This document shows positions 1 to 17,053 of a stretch of 64,000 nucleotides of DNA, one piece after another. The position numbers were made by a program, and so were the translations under genes. The stretch covers positions 130,818 to 194,817 of the forward strand of contig JBBHKE010001099.1 of assembly GCA_037447655.1 (NCBI GenBank), read 5' to 3'. The notes below the pieces were generated by a model that saw only the letters and a list, made by a program, of their open reading frames with translations, was not told the DNA's origin and made no database searches. Each line of letters begins with the position of its first letter. Positions within the stretch are counted from its first letter, which is position 1. Source of the stretch: Zygnema cylindricum (lineage: Eukaryota; Streptophyta; Zygnematophyceae; Zygnematales; Zygnemataceae).

Positions 1-183
1 CTTGAAAAACCATAATAACCTACTTGTCACCTACATCGCTTACCACCATTAGAGTAACTTATGTTGGCAAGATTATAATTGATTTGCCATAGCTAAACCA
101 CCACTCTAATATTGATACTGCTCTCAACTTAACTAATGCTTCGTATTAAAAGGATTTTCTTTGTTCCTTTAAAAAGACCATCA

Positions 184-5778
<5,595 letters not shown>

Positions 5779-6360
5779 AACTGGAGCTGCGGTTGCCTGC
5801 CCCGCGCCCAAGACAAATTCCTTCTCCACACACACACATCAGTTGAGCAAAACCGGCAGCAGCCATGCACTTTGCGCTCACAAGAGTCCTTTACAATCAT
5901 CTAAGAAAATCGATATCTACAAATAAAATCCATTAAGCAGGTTGCTCCAAAAAAGAAGAACAAAGAGAAGGGCATCGTACGCACGGTTACGTGTGAAAAT
6001 GAGCTCTGCTGCTGAGTGGAAGCTGTTGCAGATTGTGTACAGATCCGAAGCGGCGAACTGCAAAAAAGAGGCGAAATCTAGCGAGTTGAGCGTTAGTTGT
6101 TTTGCCTGGAGAGACCCGTTAAGCTCGCAGACACGCAAGCAAAGGAGGTAGCGGAGGTGTGAGAGAGCGCGTGACTGACCAGAGAAAGGCGGATCTACGA
6201 AGGGCTTGAGAAGGAGGCGCGTTACAGGTGTTCGCAGGGATCACGCGTGCGAGCGACGAGGAAGCAGCAGCAGCGTTCATCTCGGCTGAGGCACAAAAGA
6301 AGCGGAGAGGACTTTCGAGGGACGGAACGAGCGCTCGTGCTTCCATGGTTGCCTCTGGTT
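5779..6360 (-). promoter_or_regulatory. Upstream/leader region of the isomerase gene
   Basis: This stretch lies directly upstream of the isomerase start codon and looks less AT-rich than the DNA beyond 6.6 kb. It probably carries the 5' untranslated exon and promoter. A short Ala/Ser-rich minus-strand reading frame (6119-6346) is present but cannot be joined to the enzyme. No TATA box or transcription start could be fixed. Confidence 0.3.
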
Positions 6361-6714
6361 GGACATTGATAAATGGTTAAAGAAGTAGTACCCCGCAAGT
6401 TTGCCCGCCCTTGAAACTGTCTGGGATAAGATCAAGTTGTGAACTGATTTTAGAAGATCTTCCAATTGCTTGAGCAATAAGAGATGCTGGCGTGTTGCGA
6501 GAGTGGTTGCGTGGGTGTTACACGTGTCAACTGGATGGGGTGCTTTTGCCAGGATGGCACTGTACACATGATGTCATACAAATCGATTCTTATTCTTTTG
6601 TCCTGTTTCCGATCGTTTTCCACTTTTCTGTACGATTGTGTACTCCATTTGTCTGCAGCATTGAGACTTCTCTAAAAGTACAAAACCAGGGTCTCTTACA
6701 TAGTTCAAACCGTA

Positions 6715-7066
6715 GTTCAAAAGTAGGTGAAAGTAGGCCCATACAATATGCCTATTGTATGCAAAACATACAATATGACCTTAAGACCCATATTGTATTC
6801 GGACCTATTCGGACCAATTAAAACATTCGGACAAAAAATTGGACCAATTAAACATTCGGACCAATTGTTTTATTTACACCGTCAGATTAGGACGATCGGA
6901 CGGTCACTGATCAAATTAGCGATCTAAGAAGATCGCATGAAAAGCCCGTAATACAACTTACGACAAAGGCGCCGACCAAAGGCCTACCATAAAAACGCCT
7001 ACAAAAGGCCTATGTTTTGCATACAATTGGCATATTGTATGGGCCTACTTTCACCTACTTTTGAAC
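6715..7066. mobile_element. MITE, family A (complete copy, TA target site)
   Basis: A 352-bp element with terminal inverted repeats of about 58 bp and a single visible mismatch. The left end begins GTTCAAAAGTAGGTGAAAG and the right end is its reverse complement. Both ends are flanked by TA (6713-6714 and 7067-7068), the target duplication expected of Tc1/mariner-type transposases. The subterminal motif CATACAATATG recurs inside both ends. There is no coding capacity, so it is non-autonomous. Family assignment is inferred from the TA site only. Confidence 0.8.
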
Positions 7067-7378
7067 TACTGTCTCTTATTCCTCCATCTGTCCTGGTCGA
7101 ATATTTTGTCCGTCAACCTGTCTCCCGTATTTCACTATATTGTTATGATTGTCTGCCGTAGCATTTGGCGTTTCTGCATTTCCAACCACAGAAGGGTAAT
7201 TACTAATTACTAGAGAAGTTTCCGAGAGGATACAAGTACACCATGAATCGGGGTTAGCGTAAAAAGTGTACATTTTCCGTACGGGATATTTCATTGACGT
7301 GTCCATGGTATCCACAGAGCAATTCGCATGCGAATATGAATTGTACCATTATCCTAAAAACGAGGGTACAACTTGGTT

Positions 7379-7785
7379 GCTTTATTACCTCTTTACCGTA
7401 TGCGCTACACCGCCAATCGTTATTAGCGTGTAAGTTTTTTAGCGTATAGGAACAATTAGCGTTGTTTACGCTAATTGGGAATTTGAAAATTTTCGAAGAA
7501 ATCGTCTATTCTAATTATAAATTAGGTTTTTTTAAATAGTGTGGATAATTCTATTTGAGAATAAAAAAAAAAAAACGGGACGGAATTAGCGTACACAACG
7601 CTAATAACGATTGGCGGTGTACAGTATCCTGTTTCCCTTGTACCTTCATTCAAAAAGGATAAATGAAAAGTGTTTTGTGAACTACTCATGATGGAAACCA
7701 TTTTCACGAGGTCTCGTTACTTTGCTAGGCATAAAACTCGAGAAAGCCGCATCACCGGAAGCTTATATGGGAAGGGGTCAATAAC
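7379..7785. repeat. Duplicated segment, copy 1 (interrupted by a MITE)
   Basis: This segment begins TGCTTTATTACCTCTTTACC and is repeated at 8895-9105. Copy 1 carries a 212-bp MITE (7408-7619) that copy 2 lacks, and has lost about 25 bp near 7752 relative to copy 2. Neither copy codes for a recognisable protein. Confidence 0.8.
7408..7619. mobile_element. MITE, family B (complete, with preserved empty site elsewhere)
   Basis: A 212-bp AT-rich element with 22-bp perfect terminal inverted repeats that start CACCGCCAATCGTTATTA. It is flanked by TA on both sides (7406-7407 and 7620-7621). The duplicate segment at 8895 reads GCGCTA followed directly by the right-hand flank, which confirms the insertion and its boundaries. 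It has no ORF, so it is non-autonomous, probably Tc1/mariner-like. Confidence 0.85.
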
Positions 7786-7787
7786 TA

Positions 7788-7850
7788 CACCGCCAATCGT
7801 TATTAGCGTTGTGTACACTAATTCCGTCCCGCTTTTTTTATTTTTTATTC
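7788..7850. mobile_element. MITE, family B, partial and inverted copy
   Basis: Preceded by TA at 7786-7787, this copy starts with the same CACCGCCAATCG terminus and follows the reverse complement of the 7408-7619 element through a T-rich tract. It then loses similarity, and no matching right end was found. It marks the point where the two duplicated segments diverge. Confidence 0.65.
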
Positions 7851-8606
7851 TCCATTAGTGTAGTTCATTCTATTTTTTTCTTTATTCTATGTTCACGGCG
7901 ATTAGTGCGAACGTACCGTACGTGACGAATTATACGTAACAAACGCATTGAACCTTTTGATCAAATCGCAAAAAATCGTTAATGAATTTCCTTCCGTACT
8001 ATTCCGTACATAAAAACACAAAAAACTATTACATATAACGCAGTTTGCAAGTTTTTCCCGTTAAATGAGCGGTAAAAAAAATATTTTTTTAAAAATTTTA
8101 TCACATTTTTTGTTGTTTACGGAATGACTTTACCAAATGGTAGACCTGTCGTTCACCATAGGGTATGCTACGCAGTTAATGTACCCGGGTTCGAATGTTA
8201 CGAAGATAGCATTTTTAGCAATTTTATCTCTGTTCCATGGCGTCTTCTTTCAAAAAAAATTGAAGAAGACGCCCGTACAAATGTCATACTGAACGCGCGA
8301 AATTATTGTGACGTTCAACGTCTCTTTTCGAAAATGTCCGTACATTTTCGATTATATAACGTACAACTTCCGTGGTATTTCTGTTCAGTTCACTGAACAA
8401 AAAGTACCAATATGTGTGACGCATATTTCCCGTTTTATTCCGTACATATCCGTAAAAAAATGTACAGTTACAGTAATAACTTTACAGGATTCCGTAAAAT
8501 TTCAGTTTCAGTTAACAATACACGTTTTTTTACGATTTTTTCAAAAGTCACGAATTATACGTTTCAATCGCAAAAAAATAAAAAATCGCGCGATTTGAAC
8601 AACTAT
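7851..8606. other. AT-rich intergenic DNA, no gene seen
   Basis: AT-rich sequence with scattered CCGTAC words. The word ACGAATTATACGT occurs near both ends (about 7926 and 8551), so this may be the inside of an older, larger inserted element. No coding exon was recognised. Confidence 0.4.
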
Positions 8607-8893
8607 GTTCAAAAGTAGGTGAAAGTAGGCCCATACAATATGCCCATTGTATGCAAAACATACAATATGACCTTAAGACCCATATTGTTTTCGGACCTAT
8701 TCGGACCAATTAAAACATTCGGACCAATTAAAACATTCGGAACAAAAAAAATTATTTACACCGTCAGATTCGGACGATCGGACGGTCGATGATTAAAGTA
8801 GCCATCTAAGAAGATCACATGAAAAGCCCATAACACAACTTACGATAAAGGAGCCGACCAAAGGCCTACTAAAAAAACGCCTACTTTTGAATT
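8607..8893. mobile_element. MITE, family A, internally deleted copy
   Basis: The left end is nearly identical to the 6715-7066 element (GTTCAAAAGTAGGTGAAAG). The right arm is collapsed: a conserved GCCTAC stretch runs straight into CTACTTTTGAA, so most of the right inverted repeat is missing. Recombination between short direct CCTAC repeats would explain this. No coding capacity. Confidence 0.75.
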
Positions 8894-8894
8894 A

Positions 8895-9105
8895 TGCTTT
8901 ATTACCTCTTTACCGTATGCGCTAAGGTATCCGGTTTCCTTTGTACCCTTCATTCAAAAAGGATAAATGAAAAGTGTTTTGTGAACTACTCATGATGGAA
9001 ACCATTTTCACGAGGTCTCGTTACTTTGCTAGGCATAAAACTCGAGGAAGCCACATTATTTTGGCAGTGTGACATTGCATCACCAAAAGCTCTTATGGGA
9101 AGGGG
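8895..9105. repeat. Duplicated segment, copy 2 (empty MITE site)
   Basis: Copy 2 of the 7379-7785 segment, without the family B MITE. It preserves the pre-insertion target GCGCTA and retains about 25 bp lost from copy 1. Matching continues to GGGAAGGGGTCAA and then stops. Confidence 0.8.
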
Positions 9106-11269
9106 TCAACAAATGAACTTCGTGAAAAAGAAATGTTACTGTGAAACGTCACAACTACGCAACTATGAAAAACAAAGCTATCTTGTTGAGTTCCTTTGAC
9201 CGACCATGTTGGGCAACACATATGTGCCACTTTTCCCTCTCTCACCTCCTCTGACCAAATCTCGCAAACACAACTCCGAAAATTTACAAGGTTTTAGGTC
9301 TCAAAATCATTATGTAATTGGAGGTCGGTTACGCCTGCCATGCAAAGAGTTGTCGCCATAAGTCTTTTCATTTGTATTCCTTAATAAAGAAAATACTATT
9401 TTCTCTTTTGCTTTCAGATACACTTTTGCCAACCTTACGAGTGACGAAAATGCTTTTGGTTTTAATATTGATGCCTAAGAGGATTATTGTTTGGGATATC
9501 CTCTTCTTAGATTATACACCCACATACTTGCTGTCATGCAGGTTTTGGCACAAGACGCCTTTTATCTCCCCCAATCCGACATTTTTTTACGTATGATAAC
9601 CATCACTCCTTTGCATCTTTTTCTAATGTTTTTTCTCTAGATTATTGTCTTACCAACTCGTGGAGAGGGTGTTGGTGGGGCTCGTCTGTGCCTCGTTGTA
9701 GGTATTCTCTCAGGGGTTATTCAAAATCTCTCCAAGGTAAGCACGTAGTGTTCCTGATTTTTTCTCCACACCACGTTGTCGGCATTTGTTTTATTTAGGT
9801 CTAATTTGGGTGACACGTGTTCGGTCTTACCCATATAACCCACTCACCTTTTTACATTTTTCGCCAGACTTGTTGCCATATTTATTTCTTTCTACCCTTA
9901 TGTATCAACGTATCATCATTTCCCTGCCATCTTGTTTTTTATTTTGCTCACAAGTGATACACTCCTCCGTGTTTTGGAACCATCCAGAATCTTGCGTGCG
10001 CACCATCAACCTACCAATGCCACTTTGTCCTCTTCCATCCATTTATTTGAGCATCCGAAGCGTATTATTATCGAATGTGACAATTTCAATGAGTCGCTTA
10101 CCACTTATCTACATCTTTTAACAACGGGTATATCCGAGACCGTTCATGAGTTGTTTTGTGATGTCTTGCCATGCGAAACTTGTGCTCGAGGGGTTGATTT
10201 GTTTTTCGATTTTGTTCATTTGCTACGATAAAGATATTCCTAACAAAATACGTGACCTCCTCGTGTAGTTTCCCTAGCGGTTGCCTATAAAGGGAAATGG
10301 GAGAATGTGACCCATGGTCGTGGGCAAAGTATCATATCGACCATTTTGTTTCCGAACCACCACTGCATCCGAGGGCATTTGCGTGTTAGGGTCCCCGATT
10401 GGCTTATTACTAAGTATCTTGATTTTGCTCTTCATAGTGAGTTGTCCCGTATGGACGAACACTTCAACATTTATGACCTTGAGGTGCATTGCCTTTCCGA
10501 CGAGGTGTTTCGCCCACCACCCCCGCTACCTCACTTGTGCTCCGCCTACTTTTGTTTCATTTTTTCCCGCTCTTAATGATCGCCTCATGGACATTTTCCG
10601 CACTCTATTCGGCCGTGAAGCTTTTTACGGTGCTCGCTGCTTGCATTCAAGCATCCCTTTTTTATCCGCACAGGGGGTTTGGTTTAGTTTTGGTAGCACA
10701 AATGGCGCTTGCTGTGTACGAGGGGGGGTCGTGTCTTAATGTCTTCACGATTGTTGCTTACTTTTTGGTCGAGAATACTTTTTTCCTTACTGCCATCATT
10801 GTCTTCTCCTTCCAACAATCCATTTTGATGGCCACTGGTTATATTGCTCTCCTTACTTTAGCATATATACTAGTCTTCTTCGTCCTTAAAACAAGGCCAC
10901 TTACACATGTTTAAGAATTAATTGATGTGTGACGCTTGCTACCTATTTGGGGCGGTAGTGCCTTATTGCCTCCACATTTGTCTCTTGCTTTTTGGCTTGG
11001 GATACTCTCGTCCTTGCGACCATCATCCCTCGTGTTTCGGACGGTGTCTTCTCCTTCCCATACTATACTTTCTTGGCGATCTGTTCCATTGCTCCACGAA
11101 CTTTAACGAATAAATTGGCTTTCTCCATCCCTAAAACGAAGCCAATCACACGTCTAAAAATTAGTTAAAGACAAGGTTGTCACCACTGTTCGGTCCCAAC
11201 TTTAAGAGGAGCTTCCCAATGGTTCTTCACTTGCCCTTTTTTTCTTATGCGAGGGCTCTAGTTCTAAAG
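9106..11269. other. Decayed sequence, probable retroelement remnant
   Basis: No complete gene was found. The plus strand has many short overlapping T-rich reading frames but no conserved domain that I recognise. Two diverged copies of a segment reading CCTTAAAACAAGGCCACTTA lie at about 10890 and 11130. Its position upstream of the retroelement tail at 11.3 kb suggests an old element body, which is inference. Confidence 0.35.
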
Positions 11270-11270
11270 C

Positions 11271-11513
11271 TTGTTGTTGAATACAACCTTTTGTTCCACA
11301 TTGCTTTTTGTGACTACTCAATCTATCATTGCCCTTAGGTTCAGACTTGGCCTCCCTCATCCACCTTTGACTGACTCTCTCGATTGCTCGTGTGATAGTG
11401 TTCTTGAAGCTGATGGCCAGCATTTGCTTCACTGCTCCCATGGGGGAAAGTTGGTTCAGGTGCATGACACTGTTCGTGACACTACCGGGACTGCTGTTTC
11501 CAAAGGAAGGTAG
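11271..11513 (+). pseudogene. Tail of a non-LTR retrotransposon ORF (CCHC-type knuckle)
   Basis: The frame contains a run starting LRFRLGLPHPPL, then CSCDSVLEADGQHLLHC, then HDTVRD. The Cys-x-Cys...His-x3-Cys pattern followed by a His-Asp motif resembles the region after the reverse transcriptase in restriction-like-endonuclease retrotransposons. The reverse transcriptase itself is not visible and stops surround the frame, so this is a fragment. Attribution is from motif shape alone. Confidence 0.45.
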
Positions 11514-13193
11514 GCTTGTTCGTCAGGGAGGTTTCAAATATTACTCCTCCACGAGGGAATGACATTGTTTTGCTTGAAAGTGCCGATCATATTTTTGGTG
11601 ATTTTTTTTTGCAAACCCTTTCTCGGTTACAGTTGTTGATCAATCAATTGTTGGAATGGTCTCGCGTGACGCTAAGAATGTGACTTTACACAACATGATG
11701 ATACAAATGCTTTTAGTTTGACAGCGGCTGAATATTTGGTTGGTTACGAGTTGCTCTCAATGACTCCCCCCGCACTTCTGGTTGATATTCTTTTAAAGGG
11801 ACCCTAGGAGACCTCTCGACTTAATCTTATTTCCAGCCTTCATATGTGACTTTAAAACGAGTGCAAGCGTTTAATGCTCCTTCAATTCGCTAGTGCTCTT
11901 ATGGATCATTGATGTGCTACGAAACTCCCTCAGCATGCTCCGCCAATCCTACGAGTTTGCTTCTCGTAGTACTTTAGGTTCTTGGTTTGGTATGCTACTT
12001 TGTTGGTGATTTTTGTGCTTGCTATTCCTTCTGCGTTTGTTTGTGTAAACATTTCGCAATGTGTCTCCCTTCAATTTGCGCCCACCCATGTTTTGTGACC
12101 TAGTTTCATTTTTGCTTTTCGTTTTTTGTTCCCATGTACTCAAATCTTAATGAAGTCCATAGTAAAATACATTGACAATGCTCCACTGTGGTATGCAGTA
12201 ATTTACCAAAATTCACCTACTCCAGAACTGGTCGACATACTACACAATATTCTAAGCATACCACTGATATACTGTAATATATCAAAATAAACTCCCATAT
12301 GGTCGGCATAGTACATGATGTACTGAACACAAGGTGGGATATAACATTGTCAAAACTGCAATTCAGTTCTGTTTTGAAACAAGCATAGAGTTCTAATGAG
12401 CTAGAATAGCTCATGCTCAACAAAGCATAGCTCACCACTTACAGAAGTACGCATGTAGCCTTGTGAGTGTTAATGCTTTTTTTTTGCATCTTAAATCATT
12501 TTTTTCAATGCACACGTACCTGGTTTCAATTTGGAGACCGCCAATTAGAAGGTGAAGATCTTACCTTTCCATCGCAACTGTCAGAGCAATAATCCGACAA
12601 GTGTGCACAGAAAAAAGTAGATTTAAGTGGCACTAAAAGCATTAACGCGAATCGTCTCGGTGTAGCCGCTAAGCCTCACATAGGTGTCTATACAGGAATG
12701 AAGCACACAGCCATAAAAATTCTTTCTTGCACAAGACAGTAGTTGCCAAGAGGGCCACTTGCGATATCGGTTTGTGACACATCAAATAAGCATTATGAGC
12801 AGAAGCGTCTTTCCTTGTTCAAATATTGCTGCAATTGTCCTAAGCAGACATTTATCATTCCATTGAAATAATTAATCCAAACAATTTATTCACAAAATAT
12901 TGCAAGTCAAAATGGCAATCGAGCATTTCAAGACGGACGACCTTCCTTTGGGTCCCAGATGTCTTGGCAAATCCAGTGACCCCTCTATCCTGCCTCTCTC
13001 GAAATCTGTGAAAGAGAAATCTGGACTCGAATCTGAGCAGCATTGCTGACTAGAATAAAAAAAAGATGGATGTTTGACTGTAGGCATAATTGTTGCCGAT
13101 ATAAAGTGCATTGAGTCAATTCACACCTGATACAAAATTTTCCTAAGTGACGAAGAGGCCCTTTGGGTGGCTGACATCTATCGGGTCTTGTTC
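11514..13193. other. Intergenic DNA, no gene seen
   Basis: The left part continues the decayed retroelement-like sequence. From about 12.1 kb the sequence is AT-rich with no recognised exon. The right end should hold the 3' untranslated region of the PRUNE-like gene. Confidence 0.4.
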
Positions 13194-14669
13194 TCAGCTT
13201 CCTTTGTAGAAGTAGGTCGCCAGCAACGGTTGTATCTGTTTGCGTGACGCTGTCACAGTGCCTTGCGAGAAGGCTTTTGCTGACGGCGGCAAGCCTGGCC
13301 CCATGCACCGTAGTTACTAAAGGAAACTTGCTTCTTGTCGATCAAAAAGCAAAAAACCCATAAAGTTACAAACAGACCACACAAAAACCAACAAGCAATT
13401 TTTTTTTTATCTTGTAAGGCGAATATAAAAACGACACGGCATCACAATTTACAGTTGCAGGCTGCAAAAGAAACTGCTTTTTTTTTTTCAGAGAAGTGAG
13501 ACGACAGGAAAGAAAAGAACAGAGAAGAACTCCCACCTCTGACCACTATAGGCCGAAGCTTCAAACCCTGTTTTTCATTTTGCAGCCAGAATCCGAGTCT
13601 TGTGACAAGGGAAGAGGTGTCCGATAACAGCGCTAACTCCCTCTGTCTCACCGAAACCCTACCGTCAGTCAGCCTCTGGAATCGCTACAAGGAAGTGACA
13701 GTTGAAAGGAAGGAGTGAAATGCACCTTGAACTTTTTGGTGGGAGTGAGGTATATCGCCATAATGACCAACACGTGAAGTCCATGCTCCTCTGCACCCAA
13801 TGGAATACTGTCAGCAAAGGAACACAATACTCACTCTGCTTACTTAACCAAACACGTACACATGGAGGCAAACAAATAGACGTCAGCAGAAGAGGCCACT
13901 GAAAAAAAAGAAGAAACACACGAGAAGAGGAAACCACATGGTCAGTCACCTACTTGCAAAAGCTGCTGCGGTTTCTTTGAACTCGGGGTCCTTGCCAGCC
14001 ATCTCAGCCAGTGACAAACCCACGACGGAAATGCCCACATTGAGAATCTCGCCTTTGGGCGCAGCAGTTCCTGCTACAGAAAAAAACATGACAGACGATA
14101 GAATTGTTCAGGGAGAGTTAAGTGTTAAGCAAGTGCCCAATCAAACAAAGGTTTCCAGACAGTGCTTTCAAGAGTTCCAAACAAATGCGCCTCTTCTCAC
14201 CTGGACCCAACTGCCACTGCTTGAAGTCCAACCGCAGGAGCTCTTCTGTGCTGAGATCCAGTTGGTTGTATTTCTTGTCTCTCACTGGCCCTCCAACAGA
14301 TTTTAAATTGATAAGCTTACGAAAATTTACTTTCTGACAAACAAAGCAAATTCTGTGGGCGCATTGCAGCAAAAAAATGCAGTCAAACAAAACGAGCACA
14401 ATGGATAAAACCACTCACATGTCTCCGCAAACCGTTTCCTTCCCTGAGCACCGGCCCCAGTGACCAGCAGGCCTGCCATAGTTTCGTCTCTCACATCGAC
14501 CCGGCCAGAGGACCGATCAAAATTTGCCGTGTCACTGATAATGGCTGCCAACTGCAAAGCATACCTCCAACCACATAGTATTTGCACACATATTTCACTT
14601 GTGTGTATGTGCATAAATGCGAGAGCATTTCTTGACTAGTAAACAATCATGGAAAACCTTTAACGTGGT

Positions 14670-14743
<74 letters not shown>

Positions 14744-17053
14744 TGTGTGCATGTATGTCGGAACATTTTTTGACTAATAAACCATCACGGGAAGGTTTTC
14801 CAGCTTCTTGTCCTTGTTCTCTATCTCCAAAAACATTTGCTGGCCACCAACCTCGACCTCATGGCCCTTGACAAAATCTCAAACTTTTTTCTCACAAAAT
14901 GCTGTTCCAAACTTGTTGACCATCAACCTTTCAAATTTTCATCCATTATTTGTCTGGAATGACATTGCCGCACATTTTCAGAAAAATAACATACCAAGAG
15001 ACGACAAAGAGCGCGGTTTCCAAGAAGCTCTGACTCTGTTTCTGAAATTTTTTCTGCCACGAGAGTGCTGCAGCTGCCAACCTGCCCACACACCATGGTC
15101 AGAGCTCTTTGGAAAGGAAGGCACAAGGGCTATTGCCTCTTAACATATCACTCAGTATTCGGTGAATAACTCGAACTCCACAGACTGCACAGTTTTAGCC
15201 CTTGTCTTTTCCAAGTATATCTAAAAGAGCAGCCTGTTCCTTCACCTGCGCCACTGTTGCATTTGTCACCCATGGATAGCGTCCCTCCGTCTGCAAAGGC
15301 AGACCTCCGATCAGGAAGTTCAAGACAAAAAACCAAAAAAAAACAAAACAAAAATCCAATCGGAGGAAAAGAAAAGAAGAGATAGGCATAGGAAAATCAA
15401 CAGCTAGCAACTCACTTCATGGTGGTCAATAATCTCCACTACCACGTACTGTAGTGACTGCAAAACAAACAAGAAAACACCGATTAAAAAGTGGAGGACG
15501 ACACAAAATGGATTTGGAACAGCAAAGCGTGATGAACTTAGAACACTGGTTGCAAAGACACTGAGATCAAGATTAAACTAAGATGTAAAAAAGCACATAA
15601 CCAAGTTGATCCACAATAATTTATGAGACAGGCATCCAGGTCAAGTACAGTCAGACCATTGAAAATGAAATTTAAAACACAGGCTACACAAAATGCAGAG
15701 AGATTCAACAGAAAGAAAAGCAAAAGTGTCATTCAATACAACTGCCGATAAGCTTAGAGTGGACAGTGAACAAATGTGAGTAGGCTGGAGTGAGATATGG
15801 GCAACATTGCAGGGGACTGGCTGAGGCCAATACCTGAAACAGACTGTTAATTAAGCGTATATAAAAGAGGCTGATGTGACGATGGCTGACTCTAGGAGAG
15901 TGCTTCAAAGAGAGGGAGGAAGGGAGGGAGAACGGGAGGGAGGGAGGAAAGGAGAGAGTATGGACGCTATGAGGTGCTTTTCACACTTGTGTGACAGAAA
16001 GAACCTCAAAAGAAGTGGCAAAGCAGACGTGGTGGCCCACCTGGTAGGCAGGTGGCAGGACGCTCTGCGCCAACATGACCAGCTGCAGGCGAGTGCGGCG
16101 GTAGAGGTCGGCCAGGTCCACCTGCGCCGCCACCCTTCACCGCCCACCTCCCATGATTCGGCAACCAGCCACGTCCTCAGACACAGTGCGGGGACAAGGA
16201 GCAGAAAATGAGGAAGAGAGATAGAGAGAGGACGGAGGGAGAGAGGGAGGGAGAGTGCAGAGAGAGGGAGAGGGAGAGGGAAGAGAGAGAGAGAGAGGAC
16301 GGAGGGAGAGAGAGTGAGAAAGTGCAGAGAGAGGGAGAGGGAGGGGGGGAGAAAGAGAGGGAGAGGAAGGGAGAGGGAGAGGTTGGGGACTATCGTCTCT
16401 CTCTCCCACCTCATCTGCGAAAACGATGGCTGCCATGTCAATGCCCATGCTGGGCAGCAGCCAGGCGCTGTCAGTTCGCAGATGGAAGTCCTTCCTCGGG
16501 ATGGCCGCCACTGGCACGTGGCAGATGTTGGCCTCGCTGGGCCGCACTCTGTCCAACATGAAGGCGTAGGCTATGGATCCGGCCATGGAGTCGATGTCTG
16601 CCACCCCTCTCACCTCCTCCTCCGTCCGTTAACACTCGCAGACAGTTACGATTCCAAATGCTTCGCAAGGAGAGGAGGGAGGGAGGAAGTGAGAAGGAGC
16701 ATAAGGGCAGGAAGAGAAAGACAACCTGCAGTCTCATTTCCGAGAACCACACAGAATGCGCACGTGGCATCAGGATCGGCCAGTTGTCTTCTCCCCTCTC
16801 TTAGAAAGGCGTTGATTTCAGCTGCTCCTTCCCACTCCCTTTGGGCCTCCCCTCCACCCTCCCCCACTCGCCCATCCAGGTAGAAAGCCGCGGCGGAGCC
16901 AGCCGCGTTTCTCAGCCTCTTCCTGGAATCCTCGTCGGACTCCTTTGGTGCCACGTGGCTGCGGTAGAAATCTTGCGCATGGAGGGAGCCGGAGGGCGGA
17001 GTCACGTCACCCTGCGGTACGGAGGGCCGTTCGCGTGCCAGCCACGCCAGCAT
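13194..17053 (-). CDS. PRUNE-like DHH/DHHA2 phosphoesterase (exopolyphosphatase family)
   Basis: DHH-superfamily enzyme related to animal PRUNE and yeast exopolyphosphatase; known members hydrolyse short-chain polyphosphate or cyclic nucleotides with divalent metal. Twelve exons: 16726-17053, 16410-16597, 16041-16121, 15416-15457, 15246-15290, 14995-15081, 14419-14551, 14201-14284, 13954-14070, 13726-13790, 13537-13642 and 13194-13294. They sum to 1,377 nt (458 aa) in frame. Visible motifs are VVLGNETADIDSMAGS (Asp-x-Asp metal site), FADEVDLADLYR, EIIDHHE (the DHH signature), VGSCSTLV and AIISDTANFD. The DHHA2-like tail has STEELLRLDFKQW, EILNVGISVVGL and VTASRKQIQPLL. The start ATG at 17053 is chosen; an in-frame ATG at 17092 is the alternative. 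Intron 6 holds a CT/GT microsatellite and intron 2 a purine tract. The gene is divergent from Z-ISO. The family call is firm; the substrate is unknown. Confidence 0.85.
14674..14749. repeat. (CT)n(GT)n compound microsatellite
   Basis: An uninterrupted CT dinucleotide run switches directly to GT near 14726. It lies in intron 6 of the PRUNE-like gene and has no evident function. Confidence 0.95.
16206..16386. repeat. Purine (GAGAGG) low-complexity tract
   Basis: Nearly pure A+G on the plus strand, inside intron 2 of the minus-strand PRUNE-like gene, so the transcript carries a long polypyrimidine run before the exon 3 acceptor. A shorter similar tract at 15908-15958 lies in intron 3. Confidence 0.9.

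Noticed and set aside
6119-6346. Ala/Ser/Arg-rich minus-strand ORF upstream of the isomerase, resembling a transit peptide
   Set aside because: The isomerase is of the cytosolic type and its family start (MAAKSL) is present downstream; no splice pattern joins this ORF to it in frame.
15905-16613. Leu/Ser/Pro-rich and Arg/Glu-rich ORFs on both strands
   Set aside because: Shadows of the purine tract inside PRUNE-like introns; the true exons are 16041-16121 and 16410-16597 in another frame.
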